A stretch of 64,000 nucleotides of DNA from Micromonospora alfalfae (GTDB taxonomy: Bacteria > Actinomycetota > Actinomycetes > Mycobacteriales > Micromonosporaceae), in the NCBI RefSeq assembly GCF_022230925.1, contig NZ_JAKKFH010000001.1, positions 293,208-357,207 on the forward strand, in the 5' to 3' direction. Both the position numbers and the translations under genes were made by a program. Numbering within the stretch: the first letter of the stretch is position 1; every line of letters starts with the position of its first letter. The notes beneath the pieces were generated by a model, which was given only the letters and a program-made list of their open reading frames with translations, ran no database searches and had not been told where the DNA came from. Shown here in pieces: positions 28,422-38,502 of the stretch.

Positions 28422-28865
28422 GTGACCGAGACGGCCAATGCGCGGAAGATCGCCTTCGCCACCTTCGTCCGGCGGGCCCTGGACGAGGCACGGGCGACCC
28501 GAGCCTGGAGCGGCACCGAGGTGTCCCGACGCACCGGCGTCTCCCGGCAGACCATCAACCGCTGGGTCCGGGGCGACTGGGCCAGCGACCCGGAGGCCGA
28601 GCGGGTGGTCGCCTTCTGCGAGGGCCTGGGGTTGAACCCGGCCGCGGCCTTCGCCGCACTCGGCTGGGACCGCGCCGCCTCCGGCCCCCGCCCCGGCCAG
28701 GCCGCCCCTCCGATGGACCCCGACGTGGAGGCCCTGCTGCGCCGTCTGGTCGATCCGCAGGTGTCGGACGCGGAGAAGTTCCACATCCGGGAAACCATCA
28801 GATACCTCGCATACCGCCCAACGTTGCCGGTCGATGTCCGAAAAAGGGGCAATCAGGCAGGCTAG
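28422..28865 (+). CDS. helix-turn-helix transcriptional regulator
   Basis: A 147-residue DNA-binding protein. The helix-turn-helix is clear at about residues 28-50 (WSGTEVSRRTGVSRQTINRWVRGDW), followed by a helix pair (EAERVVAFCEGLGLNPAAAFAALGW), a Pro/Gly linker and a C-terminal helical segment (DVEALLRRLVDPQVSDAEKFHIRETIRYL). GTG 28422 is fixed by the leaderless -10 box; the longer frame upstream is promoter DNA. The region ahead is full of CGTGAC motifs. It is probably a self-regulating XRE-type regulator; the signal is unknown. Confidence 0.88.
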   Translation: MTETANARKIAFATFVRRALDEARATRAWSGTEVSRRTGVSRQTINRWVRGDWASDPEAERVVAFCEGLGLNPAAAFAALGWDRAASGPRPGQAAPPMDPDVEALLRRLVDPQVSDAEKFHIRETIRYLAYRPTLPVDVRKRGNQAG

Positions 28866-29027
28866 TTCCTCAGATAGCGAAAGAACGCCTGGTCAGGTTC
28901 ATTCGTTTACCTCCGGGGTTGGAACGGGCACGCTAGCGTCCCTATTCGTACTGCTTGGGCTCGTCATCGGCGGGGGGACGGGACAAGGCCGAACCCAGCC
29001 CTGCGGGACAGAAGGAGGGGTCTGTCC

Positions 29028-29381
29028 ATGACCCTGAAGTGGTTGGCAGTCGTGGTCGCAACGGTGTCGGTGACACTGTGGGCGACCGGCAACACGGTGA
29101 CCCTCGCGGTCGACGGCGGGCAGCTGCCGCTGCTCGTCAACCTCTTTGCGCTCATCACCGCCGGCACCGCGGTCGTCCTGGCCGTCGTCGCCGAGCTGCA
29201 CGAGCGTCTGAACAACCGAATCACCGCGCTCACCGAGTTCCTGGTGGCACGGCTCAACGAGATCGACAACCACACCGGCGATCGCAACACCGGGTTCGTG
29301 GAGGGCTACCTGTTGAGCCACGGTCAGGAGGCGGCGGTGGTGCCGTTCGGCCGGCGCGGACGAGGAGCCGCCGAACGCTGA
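29028..29381 (+). CDS. small membrane protein with coiled-coil segment
   Basis: A 117-residue protein with two membrane helices (LKWLAVVVATVSVTLWATG and LLVNLFALITAGTAVVLAVVA) joined by a short loop. A helical charged segment (ELHERLNNRITALTEFLVARLNEID) and a basic tail follow. AGAAGGAGG precedes the ATG at 29028. No family is recognised. It stands alone between the HTH gene and otsB in the same direction. The helical segment suggests oligomers at the membrane. Confidence 0.7.
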   Translation: MTLKWLAVVVATVSVTLWATGNTVTLAVDGGQLPLLVNLFALITAGTAVVLAVVAELHERLNNRITALTEFLVARLNEIDNHTGDRNTGFVEGYLLSHGQEAAVVPFGRRGRGAAER

Positions 29382-29435
29382 TCGCGTACCGCTCAATGGG
29401 TTCGCTCGGCCAGGAATGAGCCTGGATCGCCGGGG

Positions 29436-29441
29436 TACGCT
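29436..29441 (+). promoter_or_regulatory. -10 box, leaderless start of otsB
   Basis: TACGCT is seven bases before GTG 29449. This argues for 29449 rather than ATG 29416 as the start. Confidence 0.55.
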
Positions 29442-29448
29442 GACGCGC

Positions 29449-30273
29449 GTGCCGCCGTTGAATCTGGGCAATCAGCAGCCGAGGACCCCGTTGAACGCCG
29501 ACCAGGCCTGGCAGACAACCGCCAGCCGGGCGGCCGGGACCGTGCTCTTCTTCGACTTCGACGGCACGCTCGCGCCCGTCGACGACGATCCGACAGCGGT
29601 ACGCCCGGCGCCCAAGGCGTTGGCAGCGATCGAGGCGCTCGCCCCGGTCGTGCAGCGGGTCGCGATCGTCTCCGCCCGACCCGTCGAGTTCCTTCGGGAT
29701 CAGCTCGGCGGGCTCGCCGGCGTGGACCTCTACGGCCTCTACGGGCTGGAGCACAGCCACTCCGGCGGCGAGACAGTCACCGAGCCGGCCGCGCTGCCCT
29801 GGGTGCCGACGATGGCGGAGCTGGCCGACCTGGCTCGGGCGGAACTGCCGCCCGGCACGCTCGTGGAGTACAAGCGGCTCTCGGTAGCGCTGCACTGGCG
29901 TACCGCCCCGCAACTCGGCGCGACGGTGCAGCAGTGGGGGCAGGCGCAGGCCGACCGTCTGGGGTTGCGCTCGCAGGCCGGGCGGATGGTGCTGGAGCTC
30001 AAGCCACCTGTCGACCGGGACAAGGGCATGGTGATCGGCGAGGCGATCAAGGGTGCCACCGGCGCGTGGTACTTCGGCGACGATGTCTCCGACATCAAGG
30101 CCTTCGCGGCGCTGCGCGCTCGCGCCGCCGCCGACCCGGACTTCCTCGGCGTCTGCGTGGCGGTGGCCAACCCGGAGACCGGCCACGAGGTGGCAAACGC
30201 CGCCGACCTGACCATCGAGTCGCCAGCCGCCCTGGGTGACTTCCTCACCCAGGCGCTGACCCACCTGACCTGA
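29449..30273 (+). CDS. otsB: trehalose-6-phosphate phosphatase
   Basis: Removes phosphate from trehalose 6-phosphate, the last step of the OtsAB trehalose route. A HAD-family protein of 274 residues: motif I is FFDFDGTLAPVDDD, motif II lies in VAIVSARP, the lysine motif in KPPVDRDKGMVIGEA and motif IV in YFGDDVSDIKAF. GTG 29449 (VPPLNLG) is favoured by the leaderless promoter; ATG 29416 would add eleven residues and lacks a well-spaced ribosome binding site. otsA is not in the window. Confidence 0.94.
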   Translation: MPPLNLGNQQPRTPLNADQAWQTTASRAAGTVLFFDFDGTLAPVDDDPTAVRPAPKALAAIEALAPVVQRVAIVSARPVEFLRDQLGGLAGVDLYGLYGLEHSHSGGETVTEPAALPWVPTMAELADLARAELPPGTLVEYKRLSVALHWRTAPQLGATVQQWGQAQADRLGLRSQAGRMVLELKPPVDRDKGMVIGEAIKGATGAWYFGDDVSDIKAFAALRARAAADPDFLGVCVAVANPETGHEVANAADLTIESPAALGDFLTQALTHLT

Positions 30274-30296
30274 CTCCGACGGCGCCGCCGCCCGGG

Positions 30297-31070
30297 TCAG
30301 GCGCCGTAGCGGCGTTGTCTGGTGGCGTACGAGCGCAGGGCTCGCAGGAAGTCGATGTGCCGGAAATCCGGCCAGTTGAGCTCGCAGAAGTAGAACTCCG
30401 AGTGCGCGGACTGCCACAGCATGAAACCGGACAACCGCTGCTCGCCGCTGGTGCGGATGACCAGGTCCGGGTCGGGCTGGCCCCGCGTGTAGAGGTGCTC
30501 CGCGATGTGCTCGACGTCCAGCACCTCGGCCAACTCCTCGATCGTGCCCCCGGTGGCGGCGTGCTCCAGCAGCAGCGAACGGACCGCGTCGGTGATCTCC
30601 CGGCGGCCGCCGTAGCCCACCGCGATGTTGACCTCCGCGCCGCCGGTGCGCTCGCGGGTGCGTTCCTCGGCGCCCTTGAGTGCCGCAGCGGTCTGCGCCG
30701 GCAGCAGGTCGAGCGCTCCGACGATGCGCAGTCGCCAGGGGTTGCCCTCCTCGGAGAGCTCCACCACCAGGTCCTCAATGATCTTGAGGAGCGGGTCCAG
30801 CTCGGCGGCCGGACGGCGCAGGTTGTCGGTGGCCAGCAGGTAGAGGGTCACGTGCCCGACGCCGGCCTGGTCACACCAGCCGAGGACATGCTTGATCTTC
30901 GCCGCGCCGACCCGGTGCCCGTCGTTCGGGTCGACGAAGCCCATCTCCCTGGCCCATCGGCGGTTGCCGTCGCACATCACCCCGACGTGCCGGGGCACCG
31001 GCTTACCCGCGAGCTTCGCCGTGAGCCGGCGCTCGTACACGGAGTAGATAAGGTTCCGCAGCGTCATCAC
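30297..31070 (-). CDS. uppS: Z-isoprenyl diphosphate synthase (UppS family)
   Basis: Cis-prenyltransferase that adds isopentenyl units to an allylic diphosphate. The 257-residue protein shows the substrate motif VMCDGNRRWAREMGF, ATDNLRRPAAEL, VGYGGRREI and DLVIRTSGEQRLSGF. The opening (MTLRNLIYSVYERRLTAKL) and gene neighbourhood match the mycobacterial short-chain E,Z-farnesyl synthase (Rv1086) more than the decaprenyl/undecaprenyl enzyme, so the product may be C15; chain length cannot be read with certainty. The first codon is GTG with ATG next to it, five to eight bases after a TACGCT -10 box. Confidence 0.9.
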   Translation of the reverse strand: MMTLRNLIYSVYERRLTAKLAGKPVPRHVGVMCDGNRRWAREMGFVDPNDGHRVGAAKIKHVLGWCDQAGVGHVTLYLLATDNLRRPAAELDPLLKIIEDLVVELSEEGNPWRLRIVGALDLLPAQTAAALKGAEERTRERTGGAEVNIAVGYGGRREITDAVRSLLLEHAATGGTIEELAEVLDVEHIAEHLYTRGQPDPDLVIRTSGEQRLSGFMLWQSAHSEFYFCELNWPDFRHIDFLRALRSYATRQRRYGA

Positions 31071-31098
31071 CTAGCAGCGTAGCGACCCTTCGGCCAGT

Positions 31099-32241
31099 TC
31101 ACTGCCTCGGAGCCCCATCCCCGCCGCCCAGACCGGCGCCGATCAGTGCGAGCGTACGAGCGGTGAGGCGTCCGTCACCCAGTCCCAACTCGACCACGTC
31201 GTAGAACACCCTGTCGTCCCGACGGGCGGCCCGGACCGCCGCGTCCACCACCCGGCGTCGCCGGGCCAACCAGGCCGCCACCGAACTGTGCCGCAGGTGG
31301 GTGCCGAGGCGGCGGCGCAACCCGTCGGCGTAGCGGCCAGCAGCGCCCTCGGGCGACCGGGCCGCCGCCGACCCGGCGAGCGCGCCGGAGAGCAACGCGT
31401 AGAAGATCCCCTCCCCGGTGAACGGATTGATCAGTGACAGGGCGTCCCCGGCTAGCAGGGTGCGCCCACGCCCCGGCGACGGCCGGTGAGTGGAGAGCGG
31501 CAGGTGATGCGCGCGCAACGCGGTCACTGTCGCCAGATCGGTGCCGGGCAGCAGCGCGGCAAGCCGGTCCAGCAGGTACCCGCGGCTCAGCGGCTCACCG
31601 CGCAGGACCTCCCCGTACCCGACGTTCGCCCGTCCGTCACCGATCGGAAACGACCAGGCGTACGCCGGCCAACGCGCCTTCGACGTGACGATGAGCTGCT
31701 CGGACGGGCCGGGCAGAGCCGGGGCGTACCCCCGGATGGCCAGCGCGAGGTGCCGGTCGGGGTTCTGCGGATGGCCGAGCGCCCGACGTACCACCGAGCC
31801 GGCGCCGTCCGCGCCGATCACCACCCGGCCGGACACCTGCCCGTCGAGCACCACCCGGTCCGCGCGCGGCTCGACCTGGCGCACCGTGTGCCGGCGAAGC
31901 TGCGCGCCGGCGGCCACCGCGGCCGCCACCAGCCGCGCGTCGAAAACCTCCCGGGGCACCGTGTACGCGGGTCGGGGCAACGCCCGAGCCACCGCACTCC
32001 CACCGGGCGAGATCATGCGTAACGCCGGCAGCGGCGCGTAACCCGCCACCGCCTCGGTCACCCCCAGCTCGGCGAGCACGTCCACCGAGTGCGCGGCGAT
32101 TCCGTCTCCACACGCCTTGTCCCGGGGAAAATCGGCCCGGTCCAGCAGCAGCACGCTGGCACCGGCCCGGCGCGCCGTCAGCGCGGCTGCCGCCCCGGCC
32201 GGCCCCGCCCCCACCACCACCACGTCGAACTCGTCGCCCAC
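31099..32241 (-). CDS. geranylgeranyl-reductase family flavoprotein
   Basis: A 380-residue FAD-dependent oxidoreductase of the family that saturates isoprenoid chains (GGR/digeranylgeranylglycerophospholipid reductase-like). The FAD fold is VVVVGAGPAGAAAALTARRAG; DKACGDGIAAHSVDVL carries the family cysteine; later motifs are VIGADGAGSVVRRAL and LLAGDALSLINPFTGEG. GTG 32241 follows GGGAGG; the longer frame upstream is a low-complexity intergenic region. It lies beside the prenyl synthase gene in the same direction, which fits reduction of prenyl chains such as menaquinone tails or carotenoid precursors. Confidence 0.9.
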   Translation of the reverse strand: MGDEFDVVVVGAGPAGAAAALTARRAGASVLLLDRADFPRDKACGDGIAAHSVDVLAELGVTEAVAGYAPLPALRMISPGGSAVARALPRPAYTVPREVFDARLVAAAVAAGAQLRRHTVRQVEPRADRVVLDGQVSGRVVIGADGAGSVVRRALGHPQNPDRHLALAIRGYAPALPGPSEQLIVTSKARWPAYAWSFPIGDGRANVGYGEVLRGEPLSRGYLLDRLAALLPGTDLATVTALRAHHLPLSTHRPSPGRGRTLLAGDALSLINPFTGEGIFYALLSGALAGSAAARSPEGAAGRYADGLRRRLGTHLRHSSVAAWLARRRRVVDAAVRAARRDDRVFYDVVELGLGDGRLTARTLALIGAGLGGGDGAPRQ

Positions 32242-32408
32242 CGCGCGCCTCCCGTCAGCCCGACGTGGCGCGACATGGTCCCGCGCCGACGACAACCACC
32301 CACGCCGCACCGGCGCCGACCGTGGTGACCGCCGCCATCCCCATCCTCCCCCACCCACCCCTCGGGTACCGCTCGCCGTGCCCGGCGTTGCCGCCGCCCA
32401 CCGCCACG

Positions 32409-32476
32409 CGATCTTGCAGTTTGTGTCGACGTTCTGCGAGGAATACACCTTTTGTCGCCACACAAAGTGCAAGATC
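32409..32476. repeat. GATC-tipped inverted repeat D
   Basis: The arm CGATCTTGCAGTTTGTGT faces the complement of CACACAAAGTGCAAGATCG; CGAC/GTCG pairs again further in. It belongs with the element at 38407-38476 (arm start CGATCTTGC). It lies between two leftward genes. Confidence 0.85.
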
Positions 32477-32532
32477 GACGGCGCGGGGGGCGGGGCGCGG
32501 GGTGCGGGGGCGGGGTGGGGTGGGGTTGGGGG

Positions 32533-33378
32533 TCAGGCTGGGGTGCGGGTGGCTCGGTGTAGGCCGTAGAGGGTCAGTGCGGCGGCGGCCAGCAGAGGGG
32601 CGCCGTCGCGGATCAGGCCGTCCACGCCCAGCAGCCACCAGCACAACGGCAGATCAACCGCGAGTACGGCCACCGTGACGACGACCAGCAGACCCCGTGC
32701 CCAGTCCTTGCCCCGCATCAGGAACGCGGTGCAGAACAGCACCGCGTAGCTGGCCGTGATGCCCGCGCCGAACCAGAACAGCACGGCCGGCACCGCGGTC
32801 AGTCGACCATCCAGGATGGAGCCCCCGGCCACCAGTGCCGGCACCAGCATCAGCGGGCTGTAGGTGAAGGCCGCCACCCTGCTGGTCAACAACCAGGCAC
32901 TGGCCTGTGGTCGGCGGGGAGGGGTCTCCCGCCAGGAGATGCCGTCCCGATCGATGACGAGGCGTGGACGGTGCCGGACCAGGTGCCCGGCCAACGCCGA
33001 CGAGCGGTAGAGCAACCAGACCACCGCGACACAGAGCGCCGCGAGAATGGCGAAGCCGAGCAGGCCGGGCAGCGGCGGCACCCCCTGCCGGGGCACGATG
33101 AGCCGGCCGACCGCGAAGATCGTGGTGACCGCGAGGATCAGCCCGAACGGGCGGGCCACCGTACGACCCCGTCGCACGTGCCCGATCAGCAGCAGGAAGC
33201 CGAACGAGCGCAGCATGGCCCAGCCGGTCCGTACGGCCAGCCCGAATCCCTGCTCCGGGGCGTACCACCAGTTGAGCAGCTCGACCACGACGGTGGCCGC
33301 CGCAGTCGTCGCCAGCAGGGTGGTGAGCACCCGGACGGCGGACGGCCGCCGGACCTGGGTCTCGGCGGCCGTCCTCAT
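32533..33378 (-). CDS. multi-pass membrane protein, unknown
   Basis: A 281-residue membrane protein with about seven or eight hydrophobic helices (LTTLLATTAAATVVVELL, SFGFLLLIGHV, PFGLILAVTTIFAVG, LGFAILAALCVAVVWLL, LMLVPALVAGG, ITASYAVLFCTAFL, GLLVVVTVAVLAVDLPLCWWLLG, LLAAAALTLYGL). A cytoplasmic loop after helix 4 contains RLVIDRDGISWRETPP, which resembles short PH-like strands. ATG 33378 was chosen because upstream codons overlap the pckG end region and look non-protein. No family is recognised. Confidence 0.75.
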   Translation of the reverse strand: MRTAAETQVRRPSAVRVLTTLLATTAAATVVVELLNWWYAPEQGFGLAVRTGWAMLRSFGFLLLIGHVRRGRTVARPFGLILAVTTIFAVGRLIVPRQGVPPLPGLLGFAILAALCVAVVWLLYRSSALAGHLVRHRPRLVIDRDGISWRETPPRRPQASAWLLTSRVAAFTYSPLMLVPALVAGGSILDGRLTAVPAVLFWFGAGITASYAVLFCTAFLMRGKDWARGLLVVVTVAVLAVDLPLCWWLLGVDGLIRDGAPLLAAAALTLYGLHRATRTPA

Positions 33379-33415
33379 GAAATCCGATGGTGCCCGCGAA
33401 CTGTCTCGTTCACAC

Positions 33416-35260
<1,845 letters not shown>

Positions 35261-35395
35261 GACACATCTCCTTGTGGTCGACGCTGACCGATCTATGGGA
35301 TGCACGAGACTCAGCGGCGCGATGCGTCGCCTTCGTGGAAACCTGGGATTGGCCTCAGCGTAAACCGGGCAGCCTTCCGAGTCAGTGGGACAGGT

Positions 35396-35411
35396 TGTGA
35401 AGAACTGCACA
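35396..35411 (-). promoter_or_regulatory. CRP/GlxR-like site before pckG
   Basis: TGTGAAGAACTGCACA fits TGTGA-N6-TCACA with one mismatch and extends to TTGTG-N8-CACAA. Its centre is about 44 bases upstream of the proposed pckG -10 box, a normal activator distance. Confidence 0.5.
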
Positions 35412-35675
35412 AGCTACGGCCTCGCTGCGGCATCACGAGCTGATACCCGCTTTCCCGCGCAGTTTCACGCAAATCTTGTTGTGCACCCCGGCGGACGCTT
35501 GTTGCGGTCGGGCCGTGGACCTGCCCCGCCGACCGATGCGGTGATTCCCGTTCCGCGGCGGCTCAGTCCTCCCAATTGGCTACGCTCTGTGCAGTGGTCA
35601 CGTACGCGGCGCTGGGCCCCTCCGGGAGGCCACGCCCGCTTGCCGTTGCTGCCCCTCTGACTGGCCGGCAGCCGG

Positions 35676-35681
35676 TAGGCT
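35676..35681 (+). promoter_or_regulatory. -10 box, leaderless start of GtrA gene 1
   Basis: TAGGCT, six bases before GTG 35688. Confidence 0.6.
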
Positions 35682-35687
35682 CCCTCC

Positions 35688-36236
35688 GTGGCCGCCACGA
35701 TGACCGGGGAACAACCGGGTCCCCGGCAGACCCGACGGGGTCTCGTCGGCTTACTCCTCGACCGCTTCGGTCACCTCATCCGCGAGATGGGCAAGTTCGC
35801 CACTGTTGGTGGTTTCGCCTTCCTCGTCGACTTCGCGCTCTTCAACTACCTGACGAGCAAGCACGGCGTCGAAGAGCTGACGGCGAAGACGATCTCCACA
35901 GTGATCGCGGCCTCCGTCGCCTTCGTTGGCAACCGGTTCTGGACCTGGCGGCACCGCCAGCGCAACAACGCGGCTCGCGAGTACGCGCTCTTCTTCTTCT
36001 TCAACGCTGTCGGTCTCGGCATCACGGTGGCCTGCCTCGCGCTCAGCCGCTACGGGCTCGGAGCCATCTGGCCGGCGGTGTTCCAGACGCGCCTGGCGGA
36101 CAATCTCGCCAGCTACATCGTCGGCACGGGGTTCGCCACGCTGTTTCGATTCTGGTCGTACCGGCGGTTCGTCTTCGTCGAAGCGGGAACCCCGACCCTT
36201 CCGCAGGTGAATCCCGATCGAGACCACGGGGCGTGA
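35688..36236 (+). CDS. GtrA-family membrane protein 1
   Basis: A 182-residue protein with four membrane helices. GtrA family members are thought to help move lipid-linked sugars across the membrane for surface glycosylation. Family marks are GKFATVGGFAFLVDFALFNYL in helix 1, VAFVGNRFWTWRHR after helix 2 and FRFWSYRRFVFVE at the end. It begins at GTG 35688; ATG 35700 is a possible internal start. A second GtrA gene follows 63 bases later with its own -10 box. No partner glycosyltransferase is next to them. Confidence 0.9.
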   Translation: MAATMTGEQPGPRQTRRGLVGLLLDRFGHLIREMGKFATVGGFAFLVDFALFNYLTSKHGVEELTAKTISTVIAASVAFVGNRFWTWRHRQRNNAAREYALFFFFNAVGLGITVACLALSRYGLGAIWPAVFQTRLADNLASYIVGTGFATLFRFWSYRRFVFVEAGTPTLPQVNPDRDHGA

Positions 36237-36286
36237 CCTGCCGCCCACCTCGTTCGGCCGGTGATCGCCGGCCGCACCGACTGCCC

Positions 36287-36292
36287 TAAGGT
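36287..36292 (+). promoter_or_regulatory. -10 box before GtrA gene 2
   Basis: TAAGGT, seven bases before ATG 36300. AAGG in the same place could instead serve as a ribosome binding site. Confidence 0.45.
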
Positions 36293-36299
36293 GTTTCGC

Positions 36300-37007
36300 A
36301 TGCGTCTTGTCCGCCTGCTGCCTGAGCGCTGGCAGAAGTTCATCCACGAGGCGCTCAAGTTCGGCATCGTCGGCGGCATCAACACCGTCATCAATTACGC
36401 GGTGTTCAATGCCCTTGCACTGACCGTTTTCGTCAATGGTCAGTTGAAGGCGACAGTGATCGCGACGATCGTCGCCACCATCACGTCGTACCTCATGAAT
36501 CGGCACTGGACGTACCGCGATCGCCCGAAATCGGCGCTTCGCAGGGAATATCTCCTTTTCTTCCTGTTCAACGGCGCTGGCCTGCTCATTGAACTGGGGG
36601 CCGTGGCGGCGGCCAAGTACGGACTCGGCGTACACGGTCTGCTGGCGCTGAATCTGGCCAAGACCGTCGGCGTCTTGCTGGCCACGTTGTTCCGGTTCTG
36701 GTCCTACCGCACCTTCGTCTTCCAACCCGTCGCACCGGCCGAGGACGAGGCAGCGAAGCCCGACTCCACCTGGCACGACATTCCGCGCGACGAGTGGGAC
36801 ACCATGGCGGAGATGGACCCGGTCGCCGAGTTGGCGGAATCGGTGTCCGAGCTGGAGGAGGCGGAGTCCGCGCAACGCCTCGACCCCCCGGCCGGCGCAC
36901 CGGCTCAGGGCCGGCCCCCGCGGCTGAGCGTCAGCCCCGCCGTCGACCTGGACGCGGAACTCGCCGCGGAGCTGCACGTCAGCACCCGCCGCGCGCCCCG
37001 CCGGTGA
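36300..37007 (+). CDS. GtrA-family membrane protein 2 with acidic tail
   Basis: A 235-residue paralogue of the preceding gene: four membrane helices with KFGIVGGINTVINYAVFNALAL, SYLMNRHWTYRDRP and FRFWSYRTFVFQP. After the GtrA domain (about residue 145) it carries an extra cytoplasmic tail of about 90 residues, rich in Glu, Asp and Pro, absent from copy 1. The first frame codon upstream (36261) was rejected in favour of ATG 36300, which sits at the promoter. Its stop overlaps the MaoC-like gene by four bases. Confidence 0.88.
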   Translation: MRLVRLLPERWQKFIHEALKFGIVGGINTVINYAVFNALALTVFVNGQLKATVIATIVATITSYLMNRHWTYRDRPKSALRREYLLFFLFNGAGLLIELGAVAAAKYGLGVHGLLALNLAKTVGVLLATLFRFWSYRTFVFQPVAPAEDEAAKPDSTWHDIPRDEWDTMAEMDPVAELAESVSELEEAESAQRLDPPAGAPAQGRPPRLSVSPAVDLDAELAAELHVSTRRAPRR

Positions 37008-37696
37008 CGACCCCCGACGCCCGCTCCGGCACGGGGCGGCCGGCCGAGCTGTTCTTCGAGGATCTCGTCCCGGGGCTCACCGTCGACCTCGGCGTGGTCA
37101 CCGTGGACGCCGACGAGATGGTCGCCTTCGCCCGCCGTTTCGACCCGCAGTGGTACCACGTCGACCCGGACCTGGCCGCCGCGAGCCGGCACGGTGGTCT
37201 GATCGCCAGCGGCTTCTACACCGTCAGCCTGTTCATGCGCGCGTACGTCGACCACCTGCTGTCCCGGGCCGCCGCAGACGCGTCCCCCGGCCTGGAGGAG
37301 CTGCGTTGGCTCGCCCCGGTGCGGGCCGGCGACCGGCTCGCGGTCCGGGTCGACGTGATGGGCGCCCGACCGTCGACCGCCCGGCCCGGGCTCGGCACCG
37401 TCAGCCTCACCGGCACCATGCTGCGCCTCGGCCCGGACGACCGGCCCGAGCAGGAGGTGCTGCGGACCCGCTTCCGCGGCTGGTTCGCCGTGCGACCGGT
37501 CGAGGCCGACCCCGCCGAAACCGAAGCCGCCGAAGCCGCCCCTGACCAGCCAGATGCGGACCGGCCCGGGATTGACCAGCGCGGGGTTGACCAGCCCGAC
37601 AGCGGCCCTCCCGCAGCGGATCCGTCCACCGTCGGGACCTCCGACGGCGACCCGACGGAGAGCGGCGGCTCACCCCAGGCCCAACGACCCGACTGA
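37004..37696 (+). CDS. MaoC-like hot-dog dehydratase
   Basis: A 230-residue protein whose first 160 residues form a hot-dog fold of the MaoC type. MaoC enzymes hydrate enoyl-CoA or related thioesters. The active-site region is FDPQWYHVDPDLAAASRHGGLIASGFYT with the Asp/His pair of the hydratase motif. The last 65 residues are Pro/Asp/Glu-rich and probably disordered. GTG 37004 overlaps the GtrA stop codon (GTGA), so translation is coupled. The substrate is unknown; a link to the neighbouring membrane proteins is not obvious. Confidence 0.85.
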   Translation: MTTPDARSGTGRPAELFFEDLVPGLTVDLGVVTVDADEMVAFARRFDPQWYHVDPDLAAASRHGGLIASGFYTVSLFMRAYVDHLLSRAAADASPGLEELRWLAPVRAGDRLAVRVDVMGARPSTARPGLGTVSLTGTMLRLGPDDRPEQEVLRTRFRGWFAVRPVEADPAETEAAEAAPDQPDADRPGIDQRGVDQPDSGPPAADPSTVGTSDGDPTESGGSPQAQRPD

Positions 37697-37739
37697 CCCG
37701 CCCCGACCGTACGGCAGGGGCGGGTCACGACCGTCCGGT

Positions 37740-38312
37740 TCAGGTAGTGGTGTCGCGCAGCGGCTTGCCGTCCTGCATGTCGGCGAGCATGTCGCGCATC
37801 TCGCCATCGCCGAGCGAGTGCTTGTCGTGCTGTGCCTCCACCAGCTCGTACAGGGTGGTCTGCACCTTTCCGACGTCCGGCACGTCGGCGAGCACCGACT
37901 GGCCGCGCTCACCTGCCGACTCGATGGTGAGCGTCCCGCAGCCGAGCAGGCGCTCGACGAAACGCTGGTTCATCGAGTGGTCGTTGACCCGGGCGAGCGG
38001 GAGGTCCCGCCGGTCCCGGGAGAACACACCCTGCTGAAGCAGGACTCGCTCGTTCGTGAACAGGTAGTGGGTGGTGCGCCAGACCAGGAACGGCCACAGG
38101 CCGAGCCAGAGCACCGCGACCAGGGCGATCGCCCCGATCACGGCCAGCGCTATCGAACCGCCGCCACTCTCGGGCAACAGGAGCACGCCGACCACCACCG
38201 CGGCGATGGCCAGCACCAGCACCGCGATCGGCCGGATCAACGCCTTCCAGTGCGGATGCAGGTGCAGCACGACATGCTCGTCCTCGGTGAGCACGTCTTC
38301 AGGAAACGCCAC
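37740..38312 (-). CDS. bacterial PH-domain membrane protein
   Basis: A 190-residue protein with two membrane helices (LIRPIAVLVLAIAAVVVGVLLL and IALAVIGAIALVAVLWLGLWPFLVW). A bacterial PH-like domain follows (TTHYLFTNERVLLQQGVFSRDRRDLPLARVNDHSMNQ ... GCGTLTIESAGE) and a helical tail. GTG 38312 has GGAGG five bases upstream, better than TTG 38324. The family (YdbS/YdbT-like) is common in actinobacteria with no set function. It converges with the MaoC-like gene. Confidence 0.85.
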   Translation of the reverse strand: MAFPEDVLTEDEHVVLHLHPHWKALIRPIAVLVLAIAAVVVGVLLLPESGGGSIALAVIGAIALVAVLWLGLWPFLVWRTTHYLFTNERVLLQQGVFSRDRRDLPLARVNDHSMNQRFVERLLGCGTLTIESAGERGQSVLADVPDVGKVQTTLYELVEAQHDKHSLGDGEMRDMLADMQDGKPLRDTTT

Positions 38313-38406
38313 GGGAACCTCCAACGCGATTTTCTAGACGCGCAGACGGTAAACCCCCCAGGCCCCACCACAACATCCGCCGCGCGGGCCCGTCCCCACC
38401 TGCCCG

Positions 38407-38476
38407 CGATCTTGCACTTTCGGTCGCCGTTACGCGGCTTTCACCCCGATCCACCTCGACAGAAACCGCAAGATCG
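38407..38476. repeat. GATC-tipped inverted repeat E
   Basis: The arm CGATCTTGCACTTTCGGTCG against the complement of the right arm (CGATCTTGCGGTTTCTGTCG), 17 of 20 matches. Same arm family as the repeat at 32409-32476. It lies between birA and the PH-protein gene, both leftward. Confidence 0.85.
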
Positions 38477-38502
38477 CCGGGGGCGGGGTGGGGCGGGGCG
38501 GG

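Larger units (their letters stand above)
35261..35687. other. divergent control region pckG / GtrA
   Basis: 427 bp without a gene. From left: the pckG ribosome binding site, a minus-strand TACGCT (35357-35362), a CRP-like site (35396-35411), then on the plus strand TACGCT (35581-35586), which could start a longer GtrA transcript, and TAGGCT (35676-35681), the leaderless GtrA promoter. Otherwise nothing recognisable. Confidence 0.6.

Noticed and set aside
35581..35596. TACGCT followed seven bases later by GTG 35594, the leaderless-gene pattern.
   Set aside because: The frame from that GTG runs out of frame through the GtrA gene and gives Arg/Pro-rich non-protein sequence. It is more likely an extra upstream promoter for GtrA.
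36794..37003. N-terminal extension of the MaoC-like protein by 70 residues.
   Set aside because: The extension lies fully inside the second GtrA gene in another frame and is Arg/Pro/Gly-rich; GTG 37004 couples perfectly to the GtrA stop codon.
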